Shown here: positions 1-11,699 of the stretch, in pieces
Layout of the letters: each line of letters starts with the position of its first letter
Numbering within the stretch: position 1 is the first letter of the stretch
Assembly: GCF_021155765.1 (NCBI RefSeq)
Contig: NC_060106.1
Location: 6,331,501-6,395,500 of the forward strand
Origin: Diprion similis
Lineage: Eukaryota; Arthropoda; Insecta; Hymenoptera; Diprionidae
DNA length: 64,000 nucleotides
Direction: 5' to 3'
Position numbers and translations under genes: made by a program
The notes under the pieces: generated by a model
Databases searched by the model: none
What the model was told of the DNA's origin: nothing
The model's input: only the letters and a program-made list of their open reading frames with translations

Positions 1-106
1 CTAGGGTAATGCGGAGATGGTGGGGGTGTAGACATTCGTTGGGGTAGGACTGGTACTTTGTAATACCTAAGGCAGACCTCTGCTGCCCTTAACTGATCAA
101 TAACAG
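1..106 (-). CDS. Partial coding exon of an unidentified gene, runs off the left edge
   Basis: On the minus strand a reading frame stays open to the window edge and reads VIDQLRAAEVCLRYYKVP followed by VLPQRMSTPPPSPHYP. The composition looks like real protein: charged helix, then a Pro/Ser-rich stretch. An AG acceptor at 107-108 would start the exon with two bases (CT) before the first full codon, which fits the phase-1 donors of the candidate exons at 6149, 4362 and 1799. The pyrimidine tract before that AG is weak. The frame is also open farther upstream to an ATG at 137 (MEKGSLTWRAA), so this could instead be another first exon. I do not recognise the protein. Confidence 0.4.
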
Positions 107-201
107 CTGCACGCCAGGTCAACGACCCCTTTTCCATTCACCCTTGCAAACTCGGTTCCAACAATCTTCCGAAATAATAAAACACCTATGACAATGCTTG
201 A

Positions 202-369
202 CCTTCTCCACACGAGTTCTTGGACTATCAAAATTTGATAAAAGCGATTGCCGAAAACGGTAGGCCAAAAATCGATACCTTTGGAAAATTCTACCACGAG
301 ATAGTCGTAAGTCAAGTGTATACCAAATTATCATATTCGAGGATCTCACCTTCTAAAATACAAAAGTAA
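202..369 (+). other. Plus-strand open stretch with coding-like composition, status unclear
   Basis: After a stop at 199-201 the plus strand is open for 55 codons, including LIKAIAENGRPKIDTFGKFY, which reads like a globular protein segment. A GTAAGT donor lies in the frame at 307-312 and a pyrimidine-rich acceptor candidate ends at 216, so an exon of about 217-306 is conceivable. The same frame is broken by TAA, TAA and TGA just upstream (about 172-201). The minus strand is also open here in two frames. It may be a small exon, a decayed coding relic or chance. Confidence 0.2.
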
Positions 370-569
370 AGATTACTGTAGCTATAAACTTATGTTTAGA
401 TGTTAAAGTATTCAGAAAACTATTTTTTAGAAACCCACTCAAACCCCACTTTTTTCCGTCATGTTGGCATTGATAAATATTCAATTTCACAACAATGGAC
501 TGTCATAAATTGTGATCAACAAATGCCAATATTGAAATGAATACTAAAACAAAAAGAAAATCCAATACA

Positions 570-760
570 GTGAATTTGTAGAAAATAGTCTTCAAAATAA
601 AATGAGTTATCGTAGGGTGAAATCGAACGAACCTACCAAATTCTGAACCGTTTTGAAATGAAATATCGATATCTAGGCGTTCGTTTATCGTTACAGAATT
701 TTCTATTTTTCTGATTTCAAAGAGATGTTAATACATTTGATAAATATTCAATGAATAGCT
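570..760. repeat. Diverged interspersed repeat, copy 1
   Basis: This stretch aligns by eye with 45130-45340 in the same orientation. Shared blocks include AAAATGAG, GGGT(G/A)AAATCGAACGAA, ATCGATATCT and TTTCAAAGAGAT, with small indels between them. The two copies are clearly related but well diverged, as in an old transposon family. No coding remnant or terminal repeat was identified. Confidence 0.55.
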
Positions 761-1798
761 ATTCCGCAAAGTAAAAAGGAAAAGTACCGATGTTTGACTA
801 CTCGATCACCTTAACGTTTTTTTTTTTTTTAATATGTATTTTCGTAAAACGCTAGTAAGTGAATAAATAATGACTACAGGTTCCCACTGAGCAGATGTTG
901 AACTGTGAATTCAACTCGTGCATATTGATATTATATATTGACATTAATGTTTCGCTTTTGTTTCTACAGAATTAGTTCTTAATAAGTTATAGTTTTTACT
1001 GATTCATAATCGAAGATACAATTGAATATCAGTAAAAAATGATGATACCAAGCTTTGCAATAGATATAACTGAAGTGTTAGTAGGCTTAAATTTGATTTT
1101 CCAAGAACTAAATCATGTCTGAAATAAATTTTTAACGACAACAACGTACTTTTTAACTAAGGAAATGAAGAAATAAACAAATTACTATGATTTTATGTAT
1201 CGTGTTCTTTGATGAACTCATGAGCAAAACAAAAAATGTCTAGAATAATTAAGGTACTTATTTGAAAAGAATTACATTGCGGAATAAAATCAACTATAAT
1301 TTATCGAAATTCGTCGAACTGCATACTTTCAACATTTGAATAAAAACATTAGTCGTACTTTGCCACATCTCGCCCAATTTGACGAAACTGCATAGTAATG
1401 TGAATAAAAATGAAATAAAAAATTGAAAGGTAATATCATTAATTTTCAAGTTTATAATCGTACTTTTCTACCGAATAAATAAGATAGACGATGATCTTCT
1501 GAATGCAACGAGAGATTGTGGATTGAAGTCGAACAAATTTATCAAGATTTTTACCGATCCCGAAACGATTTGATACGAAGCATCGGTATCAAAGCCTTTA
1601 TGTAAAACTTCAGTGCTTTTTGTGTTTGTATTTTCTAAGAATAATTTCATAAATACATAATAAGATTGATAAAAAGTATCAATTTTTGGCCAACCAAAAT
1701 TGAAGTTTCGATGCAAATTCAATTAAGCATAATTCCTATTTAAATCAAGTATGTATATTTTTTCTACTAATTAAACCTCGAAATCCGTTTTTACGTAC

Positions 1799-1913
1799 TC
1801 GATGGTTGTAGACCGCCCGGAATCGGTACAGGACTTAAATTGCCTTGGAAAATTCTGCTCTTGAACATCCTGTCGATGTTCGTATAATCGGAGTATCTGA
1901 GTCTGTTATACAT
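1799..1913 (-). CDS. Candidate alternative first coding exon
   Basis: The minus strand reads from an ATG at 1911-1913 through 38 codons (MYNRLRYSDYTNIDRMFKSR, then a Pro/Gly-rich IFQGNLSPVPIPGGLQPS) to a GTACGT donor at 1793-1798. The exon ends after one base (A) of a codon, phase 1, the same as the candidate first exons at 11460 and 4362. That agreement is what suggests one gene with several promoters. It could also be an internal exon entered in phase 2 through one of two AGs near its start. The product is unknown. Confidence 0.4.
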
Positions 1914-4361
1914 GATTCACTTGTTTACGTACACGTTTGTTTTTATGAGATCACTTTTTCGCAACTATACATATATCGTACAATTTATTCGTAAAACCGC
2001 ACTTCATAATCCCCCCCTATAATACAATATTTGCACCGTAAAAATTCAGCGAAAAAATTTGTCATTTCTAAACTGCACGTATCAAATTGTCACATCATCT
2101 TCATACTCTCATATTTACGTTGTGTTTGACTGTTCATCGAAGGTAAGGTTTTTTTTTTGATGCAACATTTTTTAAATCTCAATCAAACTTCCACATTTTA
2201 TGGATCTTGAAGTCGATTTATCTGAACGATGCGTTTCAATCCGACGTGAAAAACAAATTTTGAAAATTATCTTCGAACTATTATTTGAACTATAATTATT
2301 ACCTATTATAATACATTCTCGATGGTTTTTGGGTAAAAAATTAACGTTATATTTGAATAAATCAAAGCTCAGTCGTATTCGGTATTACACTTGTAATTCA
2401 TCTACCGTCTATCGGGGTATAAAATCAGATTCGCTAGTTTGACGCCGACAGGATTGAATAATCAATAACACAAAACAGAGAATCGACATTGGTCGAAGGA
2501 AGGAAAAATGTCAATGATATATTAAAATTGGACGAAACAATGTATCACGACAAATCAACAATTATCGTTACTAATCGATATACTCGGAAATGTGAATATA
2601 TACTGTACGCCTATGCCACGAATTTCGTCTATCAGATTAACGACAGATTTAATACTAATGCCATTAACATTCGTTTTTAATTATTATCAACTTTATTGAA
2701 TACATTTCCTGCATATTGAAATCATCGCGAGGATTTAATTTCTGCCGCGAGAGAAGAAACGTAGAATTTAATTTTTCAAATCGCCACTCAACAATCAAAT
2801 TCACTCGTGCTTTTCATAAATCAAAATATAATCGTGTACACAGCACAATACTCTAATAAAGTAAAACTTTGAAACAATGCTATTTAATTTCAAAACACTA
2901 AATTCTGCCATGCGATTTTATTTCCTCACAATATTATGTAAAAAAATTTTGTGTATCGATGTACACATGACTGCTTGAGAAAAAAAAAAAAAAAAAAAAA
3001 ACCATCACATAACGAAAGTGAAAAACGGTACAATTTAAGATTTTTTATTCCGCCTTACGATGAACACGCGTAAATTCGTTCATTATCTTGTCGCCTATTC
3101 GATAATATCAACGAGTATGAAGACACAGTTTTATAATGAGAATCCGTTACGGATCAACTGACGCGGATTATTATTTCACCGGAACCCGAAATCAGATGAA
3201 ATCTTCGTTTTTATTCAACATCGAAACTGCAAAATACGAAGGAAAAGCTATTTCACGGGAATTCCAGGGAGGCTGCGACGAACGAGAGGATGTCGAGAGC
3301 CTCCAGACTGAGTGCATTGATCTCTGCGCCGACGACCTGCCTCAACGCGAACTGCATTTTCAACGCTAGTTCCGTATCGCCCCGGTTTTACCCCTTAAGT
3401 TGGTCAATCGATTTTCCGATTTATATTTCGAACTCACATCGAACTCAGGTTATATTGTAAAGAATTTATCTGCAGCCCCATATGTTTGCTAATTCTGTGC
3501 GTAAAAATAGTTTTCGTTGTCAGATAAGAGGTTCGACGATATTTGCCGAATCGTATTTACACCGTTCCAGCAACGAACTGTACCATTCCTGCTACAGTTT
3601 GCTTGCACTGTCTTTACTGCGCCTGTGCACTTCACAGTTAACGAACGCAGCTAAATTCTGGCATTATTTTTCCGTCATTTTTCCCTCTATCTTCTATGAG
3701 AAATTTAACATGTGTCTATATATATCTGTAGATGAACGTGGATGAAAGATTATACGGAGAATTGATGGCGTTATTAAGTATTATTGTTATTATCATTTAC
3801 AAATTGGGTTTGCCCTGTCGAATAAGGATCGCACCATTTAGGTCATTGAATTATTTTCAACTTTCTTCAAACTACCTTTCATTCTAAGTGAAATTTAATA
3901 CTATTGTAACGTATTTAAATTAATCTACATAAAGATATAATATCGGTATCATATTAAAAAAAAAAAAAATAATAATAATAATAAAAATAATAAAATAACA
4001 ATGCCGTAATTTAAACCCTTTTCTGCATAATAAGAAATAATGTGTGTGTGTGTGTGTGAAATTATGATAGACGTGACGTAAGCGTACATACTACAGCATC
4101 GTAAAAAAATAAAAAAAAAAAATAAAAAAAATCTTATCTCAAGCCGTAGGCTGACTATTCTTATCAAAAGTAGATTTCTAAAAGCCGTCTGAACGTAAAA
4201 GTAGGTTAATATATCCCCGGGCAGATGACACATGTTACCCGCGTATGATCTTCTCGCGCGAATTAATAATTAAGTAACGAATAAAGTCGAATTAACTGGT
4301 GAATTGATATTTCCAGCAAAATAAAGATAAAATTAATTATACCTTGTAATAATAAAATTAC
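1914..4361. other. Non-coding stretch with one weak exon candidate
   Basis: Mostly AT-rich DNA. It contains a plus-strand TATAAAA at 2418-2424, a run of 21 A at 2981-3001, a GC-richer patch at about 3040-3420 and a (TG)n microsatellite at 4041-4058. Within the GC-richer patch the minus strand has a 34-codon ORF (3253-3357, starting MQFALRQVVG) whose only nearby donor is a poor GTGAAA, so it is not called as an exon. Confidence 0.5.
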
Positions 4362-4467
4362 CTTCGGGATGCCAATATTGTATTTTTCCCATAGTATCGC
4401 CCCATCCGTTGGGTAATGTCTGCTGGTTATTAAGATTTTGGTTTAAATTTATCAATATTTCCCCCAT
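4362..4467 (-). CDS. Candidate alternative 5' coding exon
   Basis: From ATG 4465-4467 the minus strand encodes 35 codons (MGEILINLNQNLNNQQ, then TLPNGWGDTMGKIQYWHPE) and meets a GAAG|GTAATT donor with the last exon base at 4362, leaving phase 1. The Asn/Gln and Trp content differs from random AT-rich translation. Alternatively the exon begins at 4495 after an AG at 4496-4497 and is entered in phase 2. That phase is exactly what the candidate exon at 5061-5200 supplies, giving an in-frame join. I do not recognise the protein. Confidence 0.4.
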
Positions 4468-5060
4468 CTTGCAGACCTTATTTGCAATATTGGAACTATA
4501 ATATTATTCCGAATCACTCGACTTTACACTTTCACTATATACCATTCAACACCCACACGAAATTTTGTACACATACATGGCTAGACGTGCCGGTGGTTCA
4601 ACGTGTATCTATACGCAAGATTTTCGCTTACAAAACTTATTCCGGGAACACGAAAATTCCTTCTTACAAACTATAGCACCACTTTCATAACACGAATACT
4701 GCTTTTTCTTTATACATATACGTAAGTATCCTTTTAGAAATAGTTCACGTTTTAAAAACTTTCTTTATTTCTTTCAGTATTGCGTAAAACATAAATTAAA
4801 TTCACAATCAATTCATCATAACGATAAAAATGAACAATATAATATTTTGTTGAAATTTCAATTTAACGAAAAATCCGAACAAACAAACATAATAGGAATA
4901 AATTTAATAACAAATAGTCAAAAAGAAAGTCAGTAAAATTTTGTGAAATTAATTTCCAATTGTATAAAAGGCCATTTAAAACCAAATCGAGAGTTGTTAA
5001 TAGAGAAAAAAAAATATATAATGAAAGAATAATTCTCGGTGAGATAGAACGAAGTCTAAC

Positions 5061-5200
5061 CTCAACAAGAACAGTTCTGGTACTGAAAGCTGTGATACGG
5101 AATACGGCATACGGTTCGGTTCTCTTTGATGACACATCGTTTGCGATGAATGCTCCGTTGTGTCGTCAAACGCGAAATCGGTGACGTCCCGGTCATTCAT
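5061..5200 (-). CDS. Candidate first coding exon downstream of an E-box/CRE promoter
   Basis: The minus strand starts at ATG 5198-5200 in a good context (CACCATGA) and reads MNDRDVTDFAFDDTTEHSSQ, then a polar stretch, to GTTGAG|GTTAGA with the last exon base at 5061. This is 46 codons plus two bases (phase 2). An upstream in-frame ATG would add MTVGT. The donor is weaker than consensus. It joins in frame to the longer form of the exon at 4362-4495. The promoter-like block at 5182-5358 lies immediately upstream. The product is unknown, and the frame could be chance openness in GC-rich DNA. Confidence 0.35.
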
Positions 5201-5358
5201 GGTGCCCACTGTCATGCCTAAAGAATGTACGCGTCGCCTGGTTAACCGGCCAATCAGGGCCTTTAAAATCCTCGAACCACGTGACGAGTACCACGTGATA
5301 CGCCGTGACGTCACCGCCAGCTGACAACCTATCCCCACCATCGTTCGAAATTCGAACG
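5182..5358. promoter_or_regulatory. Compact promoter-like block: paired E-boxes, CRE, CCAAT
   Basis: In less than 180 bp: a TGACGTC CRE-like site at 5182-5188, CCAAT at 5250-5254, a TTTAAA TATA-like stretch at about 5262-5267, perfect CACGTG E-boxes at 5278-5283 and 5292-5297 (8 bp between them), a perfect CRE TGACGTCA at 5306-5313, a CAGCTG E-box at 5318-5323, and a palindrome CGTTCGAAATTCGAACG at 5342-5358. The block is far more CpG-rich than its surroundings. CACGTG is bound by bHLH factors (Myc/Max, USF/MITF, CLOCK/CYCLE types) and TGACGTCA by CREB/ATF. Which apply here is inference. The minus-strand exon at 5061-5200 would be its target. Confidence 0.6.
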
Positions 5359-5600
5359 TTAAGAAAACGGTGAGGATTTTGTCTCTCCCTAAGCTCTTCG
5401 TTGCCATAACCTCACTCGTCTCGTTGAAATTTACAAGACTGATGACTGATGACTGCTTGGTGATTTATTATTTTGATGGATAATCGGTTAGACTGATATC
5501 GTCACCGAATCTTCGATGATATCGTATTCCATGCCAAAACCATACTGCATGTTAATTATCTCGCATAGTTTCGATGGTTTCATGACGTTGCGAGTGTAAC

Positions 5601-5634
5601 GCCGCGCCGCCGCCGCCTCCGCTGCTGCCAGAAG
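5601..5634. repeat. Interrupted GCC/GCT trinucleotide repeat
   Basis: A short GCC/GCT-type trinucleotide run. On the minus strand it reads as poly-Ala inside a 94-codon open frame (5488-5772) that has no ATG at its start. From internal ATGs this frame could give a short peptide ending in DIIEDSVTISV. If the promoter region at 5.2-5.4 kb extends this far, it would be leader or intron sequence. Confidence 0.4.
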
Positions 5635-6148
5635 AATGACGTAATTGACGCTGATACGCGATACAATCGGAATTCGAGGAAATCCGAATGCGAATACAAA
5701 CAGGAAGGTGTATCCGACGACTTTCTGGGACGTTGATGATTCATCGATTATTTTTTTCAGCTTTGTAACCAATTCAGCGGGACTGAATTCAAACGATAAA
5801 AAATTTCTAAAATCGCTCTCTTTTCTCTGTTATATTAAAAACTGGAGTATGAACACTTGTGCGAAGCGAACAATTTACTCAGATTTCATTTGGAAATTTT
5901 AGTGGCTAAGCACCGCAAAGGATTAATTTTTACAGCTCATCGCTACTTTGGAGCATTATTTATGTAAAAGGTCCATTTTCCAAGGTGCAAAAATGTGCTG
6001 ATAAATGGTATAACAAATTCGATATGCATACAGATCTATAAATAAAAGTAAACGTTACATCAGGACTGACGTGCTATTTTAACAAGTCTTTGAACTTCTT
6101 CCAAATGCTTTATGAAAATATTCCTCTTCGTATCTACACATCACTTAC

Positions 6149-6196
6149 CGGAATCAAAATCTGCTCCACCAGTCTCCGTACTGCCTGGTCCATATT
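6149..6196 (-). CDS. 48-nt internal coding exon of the left-edge gene
   Basis: On the minus strand a textbook acceptor (T-rich tract ending TTTTAG) precedes 48 bases, followed by a strong GATTCCG|GTAAGTG donor. Entered in phase 1 it reads YGPGSTETGGADFDS and leaves in phase 1. The first exon at 11460-11496 ends in phase 1 with A, so the join gives the codon AAA (K) and an uninterrupted N-terminus beginning MSDQESLDDQRPKYGPG. A length divisible by three with equal phases would allow it to be skipped without a frame change. The protein is unidentified. Confidence 0.6.
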
Positions 6197-9100
6197 CTAA
6201 AATAAAAATGAGAATTATCAACAGTTGATCAAACCTATTAGAGCTATAGAGTTGTGGAATAAACGGTTATTCTTCGTTATGTAAAGATCAGGGCCAGTGA
6301 TTCAATGGGAACATGAATTCCAGTAGAATTAATTTTCCAACAATTATATGTTACTATTCATAATTGTATTATACTTAGTCATTATTTTTACTAATAGTTC
6401 AGAATCTGATTCAAGACTTTCATTCGCCTTTAAACCAAAATATACAATTTGTAGTAGCATAAATTAAACATCAATAAGTTGTATCGGGATATAAAGTTTA
6501 AGCTCTAAGATTCATAGAAATTATATGATAAGCCATTGAAAATAGTCCAATGATGTGTAATGATAAATGAAATTGGGAATAAAAAATTAAATTGATAGCG
6601 AATGATAGACTAGATGATATAGTTATACAGAGCGACAAATAATTATTTCTCCGTTAGAATACACAACCTAGCATGAGTCAGTTCTGAGTCAAGAAGTTAT
6701 TTTTAATTCATTGTGAAAATATAGATTTTTACAAGAAACTGACCAAACCAATTGCAGGCGAACAATTATCTCTCAGTTTGATTACCATCTAAATAATCCA
6801 TGGTAACAAAATAACGACAAAGTTTTGCTATGTTTTGTTATGTAAGAATATTTACATTTAAATTGTGAATCAATTGAAACCTACGCAAATAATAAAACCA
6901 TGAAATGCTCCTAGCCTGATTTCTGACGGTTCAAACATTTTTTCTACCATAAATCTCTGCTGCAGCGTTTATAACAAGACAAGATTGTCACAAATCTCCA
7001 TATTCGAGATTCCCTATAGGTTCTTATTATTTATCATCTCATATGTGCACCAAAATATAATGAATAAAGTCACAATAACTAAATTTTTGTTGTTGCTTTT
7101 GCCTTTGGGTAAAATGTAGAATTACTGACGAATCAGAACAGAAATAAAGTTGCGCTATATGAACGTGACATCAAGCTGAAGTTTGTAACGGTATCGTAAT
7201 GATGCATGTTTAGAAAAACTTGTTGTTTTGCGAATTTCGGGTTACCTAAAATTTTGTAAACAGTTAATAAAGCATCGACAAAAAGGTACAGAACAGTAAT
7301 TTTTATTTCAACGTTTCGATACATGAAACTCACTAACTTCAGCCTTGTAATTTGATGAACTTATCCATACCTCAGAGTTGATAAAAATCTGATTAATTTT
7401 CTTCAAAAGCTTTGCACAAGGCTGTATTGGTATTCTCGTAAACAAATATAATTTTTCTTTGCCATTTATTAAAATTAGCACTCTTACTCGATTCTATTCG
7501 CATTAGTAAAATAGAGAAAGTGAACCAATACATGTTACTTGATATCTATAATTAAAGTTTTATAATAAGTACTGAAGATAAGATTGCCATGCGCGCAGTG
7601 GGCGATACATTGTCATATATTTCGATGATATATCATGTAATAAAAGTCAAATCGTGTATGAAAGTATTTGTATTGTGAAAGATTTATTCTTAATAACGTT
7701 TCGCACTTTGCTGTCCCATGGGAGGTTAAAATTTGTGATGTTACTTTGGCGAAAAATCAAAAACCATTAGCTATTTTCCATCTTTTCTATCAGTTTGTCG
7801 GTGTCAAGGTTTTTTACAAGCAAACTTTGCATAATTCAAACCTGACGGATATTATAGAGTAACGATCGACATAAAATAAATCGTTAAATTAATATTTCAA
7901 GTTTGAACCTTGTCTTTTGGTATAGCATATATATGACTCTTGAAACTCGACTCTGAAGAAAGTCTCCAACAAATGTTTCGACCATCGTGTCATTGTTTTG
8001 TCATTCAAACAACTGAGAAAACAGAGGTACTCATTTTATTCTACACTACCTTGAATTCCTCTCCAATTGATAGCGTTTAAAATAAACGGTGGGAAAAATA
8101 TTTCAAGATATGTAGTTCAAAAGGAAATTTGATGTGTTTCAAATCGACTAATTCTATGATATGTTGTAATTTTAGCCTGAATAAATAACATAATGAGTCA
8201 AATCAACCATAGCATAATTTTCTTGAAATGGATAAATTATATTTTTTGCAAACAATATGCGATCGAAATGTGGTACGAAATGATTTTGAGAAAATATGTG
8301 TATTGCTGTACGTAATACGATAAGTAATAATGGACGTTGAAGCGTTGCATAATAATTTTTAAGCAGACAGAGACTCTCCGTGTCTCCGCTTTGTTTATAC
8401 AATACGAGATTGCGATAAATAACTGAAGAAGATGCACTAATAATAAAAGTCTGGAGAAGCATCGCACCTCCATAAGAAAAAGCTACTGTTGATTTCTTCA
8501 TTTTCTTAGTTTTTAGTTGATGCATAAAAGTCATTTCCTTCATTACTTCGAGCACTGTTATATTCTTTACTAAGAAGCTCAGTCGTGTGTTTGTACAACT
8601 TAGTTAAACCCACAATTCCGTATGATAGGAGATCAAGTAATCAATCCTAGATTATATCTTTTTTTTTTAATATTGACGTTGAAATATCACGCTGACAAAA
8701 AAAATCTACTGCCGTTTAACATTTCCTCATTCCTCTAGCTTTTCTGGAACCAGATTTGAACTTTGTAATTGAGAACAATTTCACACACGTCTGATAGTGT
8801 TACAGAAATTTGAAGATTTTAGATATCTAGAATTTCAAAGGATAATTCTAGAATTGAATTAAACTAATAACGTTACAGAAATTAAACAAGAAAGGGTGAG
8901 AATTCACAAGGAAAAGAGTGTCCAAGGCTGTTACAATACAGTTTTAATAAAAAGTCACATCAATTACTCACGATTTTTGAATTACTCAAGTGTCTCAAGT
9001 TAAAAGAAAATACATAAGGAACACGAGGATTACAAATTATAGTATGTTATCAAAACAACTAATTCAATGACGATGAAAAATATAATGCTTTTGAAAGTTA

Positions 9101-11459
9101 ATATGAAATTTGAAAGAAGTTCAATTAGGTTTTTTGACCAAGTATGTACAATGATTAAATTTCTATATGAAGTAAGTGCCTAAGAATGTAGCTTGCACCT
9201 AAAATCCCTTTCTGCGAAAGGTAATCAACATTGATAATTACAAAAGTGCAAAATTGTTACATTAGAGTAAATCCACTTGGGATAAGAATGATTGCGTTAT
9301 TCAATAAATTTAAATATGGAACAACTTCAACGCGTTTTATATTTTTGCGTTAATTTTTACTACTCTTGCAAAACTGAAGTAACGATTAATAGTAAAAAGA
9401 AGCCGAAAGATCCGATAGTGAGATATGGAAAAATTATTACACAATTCCCTGAAACTTACGATTTGTTCGTTTATTTCTGACAGGAAGAACTTTGATTAAA
9501 GGTTTGATTGTAATTTATTGACTTAGTCAACTTTTACATGTGTGCAAAAAGTTTATTTCATATGAAAAAATACTCTACGCCCAACTGAGAAATCATTATT
9601 GGGTCAGATTATTATTTATTTGAGATCATGATTAACTAAAAACTACACGTATTAAATAAATATTGTTCACAAAATTGGGTTAAACGTTTTCTTGACGTTA
9701 TTTGAAACAGATTTGTGACGAAGATTACATCCTTTAAAATAAAAAGAATTTGAATTGAGCGTACTACTTGGAAATATGCTTTTAAAACAGATCAATTACA
9801 GAATAAACGAGGTACAAAAAGTACCACTGAGGTCATTCAAGTTAAATATTTGTACAACAGTCATAATTGGCGAAAAAAAAAGAAAATGAAATAGTTAACA
9901 GGGAGCTCATTATTGTTCTTATTACCAGAAGCACGTGACTGGTTCCAATTTAGTGAAATGAATCTCATTTTGATCCCAAATGAATGCTTTACAAATCCTC
10001 TGGTCTCAATTTTTGGTAACTCTAATAAAACGCGATTATCCAAGTTAACTAGGAAATGGCCTAGTTTAGATTATCGAGATATTGGATAAGAGAACCCTGA
10101 TTCTTAGTTAAATGACGCCACGTAATAAAAAGTATTAAAAATATAACAGAGTAACGCATATATTTTTACCTTCCTAAATACCACACAATATGTTGTTCCA
10201 ACACGTTTATGTGTAAATCTGGTAGAAAATACCATTAATTTGAACATGAAACTGTGATTGGATTTTTCTAGAATCTTCATTCTGACAGATCTAATATACA
10301 TTATACTTCAAAATTTTTAGCCATTGTTCAGATAAAGCAAGTTTTGTGTATTAACTGTATTATCAGAAAATAGTTGACTTCGTCTGATAATTTCATTTCT
10401 TCTTCCAAACAGACAATATTACAGAATCTGTTTGACATTATTGGTCTATTGTGATGTCGTATTGTTGTAATTTTCGAGTTGCCGTACCTCAATCAGTTTT
10501 CGAGATGTTAGAATATAAAAACAAGTCGATGCAATAAAATTGACGGTTTTCTAATTCGGGATCAAATTCTGAAGGCTGATCTAAATTAAATGCGAGGTCC
10601 GCTGCATTATTGTATAAAATGGTATTACTTTTGTTTATATATTTAGTTTTTAACCAACGGGTTACAATAAGCAATATTTGATTGACCGTAAAAAGAAGTA
10701 CAAGGATTTATTACAGCTGGATATTAGAGGAAATAACAAATAGATTGGTGATGAGTAATAATAGAATTTCTTAAAGATTAAAGGCTAGATCTGAGAATGT
10801 GAAAAAGAAGTAGAACGTTTTGGGCTCGTAGTGCGTGGTGAGACAAATCATAGCGTGTTCTAAATACTTTAGCTGCTTTTTGAGGACAAGGGGATTTAGG
10901 GAGGGGATCACCCGTGACACGTGTGAAATTCGCGAGAGCTATAACCAAATGGACTTTGCGTTTAATGTGCTCCAGATAGATTGGCAAAAGTTACATCACA
11001 ATTAATTTCTACGTATAAATATCGGCCGAATGGGTGCTAAATTTCGTCACTATTTTGAATAAAGCTCAGAGATAAAGAAGGGACTTGGACTTTCTGCCGA
11101 AGGACTATGAACGTCGTGCCGAAATCGAAGGAACATAAATTTGCGAATATTCAACAAGAGCCTCTCGGCGAAAGTTCGGCCATCTTGGATCCTTCAGCAT
11201 CGAAAAATAGCGATTTTTTTATCACATCTGACAGAACGCCACGAGGCATTTAAATATTCATACGCGGTTTTGTTGCGCGTGAAATATTCGCCAAATATCA
11301 AGGCCAAGTTTCGTCGATAATCCGGCGCGCATCAGACCTCCGATACGTCTATAAACAACAAATATCCTAGACCCAAACTTGATGCGGGGAATACGGTATA
11401 ATATCGTTATGCGAATACGTTATGTCGAGTTTCGTATCAGTTTTTCGCCGTTCTCTTAC
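6197..11459. other. Presumed large first intron of the left-edge gene
   Basis: AT-rich sequence lying between two exons that join in phase. No other convincing exon was found. Short open frames at 8172-8555 and 9861-10043 (minus) lack matching splice signals. From about 10.8 kb the sequence becomes GC-richer, with a 69-codon open frame at 10778-10987 (minus), consistent with promoter-proximal DNA. Confidence 0.5.
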
Positions 11460-11496
11460 TTGGACGTTGATCGTCCAGGCTTTCCTGGTCCGACAT
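11460..11496 (-). CDS. First coding exon (MSDQESLDDQRP) of the left-edge gene
   Basis: Minus-strand ATG at 11494-11496 (context AATAATGTC) starts 12 codons reading MSDQESLDDQRP plus one base, ending at a strong CCAA|GTAAGAG donor (GT at 11458-11459). A TATAAAG box lies about 196 bp upstream, and the intervening leader is GC-rich and carries many CpGs, as expected of a promoter and 5' UTR. The phase-1 end matches the 48-nt exon at 6149-6196. The very acidic, polar start suggests a soluble protein. No family is recognised. Confidence 0.6.
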
Positions 11497-11665
11497 TATT
11501 CTTCACGCGTCCCTCAACGTTTCGGCAGCGGGCCCGACGACCAGAAACCCCCAGCACTGAGCACAAGCCAGTCACGAAACCCAACACACCAACCAAACAC
11601 CACTTGCAAATTTCTCACTTCACTCCACGGCACCACACTGCCCTCCTAATCGCACGCACGACCGG
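11497..11665 (-). promoter_or_regulatory. 5' UTR and proximal promoter of the left-edge gene
   Basis: GC- and CpG-rich DNA between the TATA box and the ATG at 11496. The transcription start should fall about 30 bp below the TATA box, near 11665. Plus-strand open frames here (11379-11699 and 11422-11649) are the antisense of this leader and are not called. Confidence 0.5.
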
Positions 11666-11691
11666 AACTCACTCTGCCGTCAAGTGTCAAA

Positions 11692-11698
11692 CTTTATA
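11692..11698 (-). promoter_or_regulatory. TATA box
   Basis: TATAAAG on the minus strand at the boundary between AT-rich upstream DNA and the CpG-rich leader, correctly placed for the MSDQ exon. Confidence 0.55.
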
Positions 11699-11699
11699 A

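Noticed and set aside
2418..2424. Plus-strand TATAAAA with GC-richer downstream DNA
   Set aside because: The following frame (2489-2680) starts at a TTG, has no real ATG-initiated ORF of note and no donor.
3253..3357. 34-codon minus-strand ORF MQFALRQVVG in a GC-rich patch
   Set aside because: No good acceptor and only a weak GTGAAA donor near its end, so exon status is unsupported.
4997..5407. 136-codon minus-strand ORF
   Set aside because: Its first half covers the E-box/CRE block and its last part reads low-complexity AT-rich DNA beyond a splice donor; only the 5061-5200 portion is retained as a candidate exon.
11379..11699. Plus-strand ORFs of 75 and 106 codons
   Set aside because: Antisense to the leader and first exon of the minus-strand gene; openness is explained by GC-rich composition.
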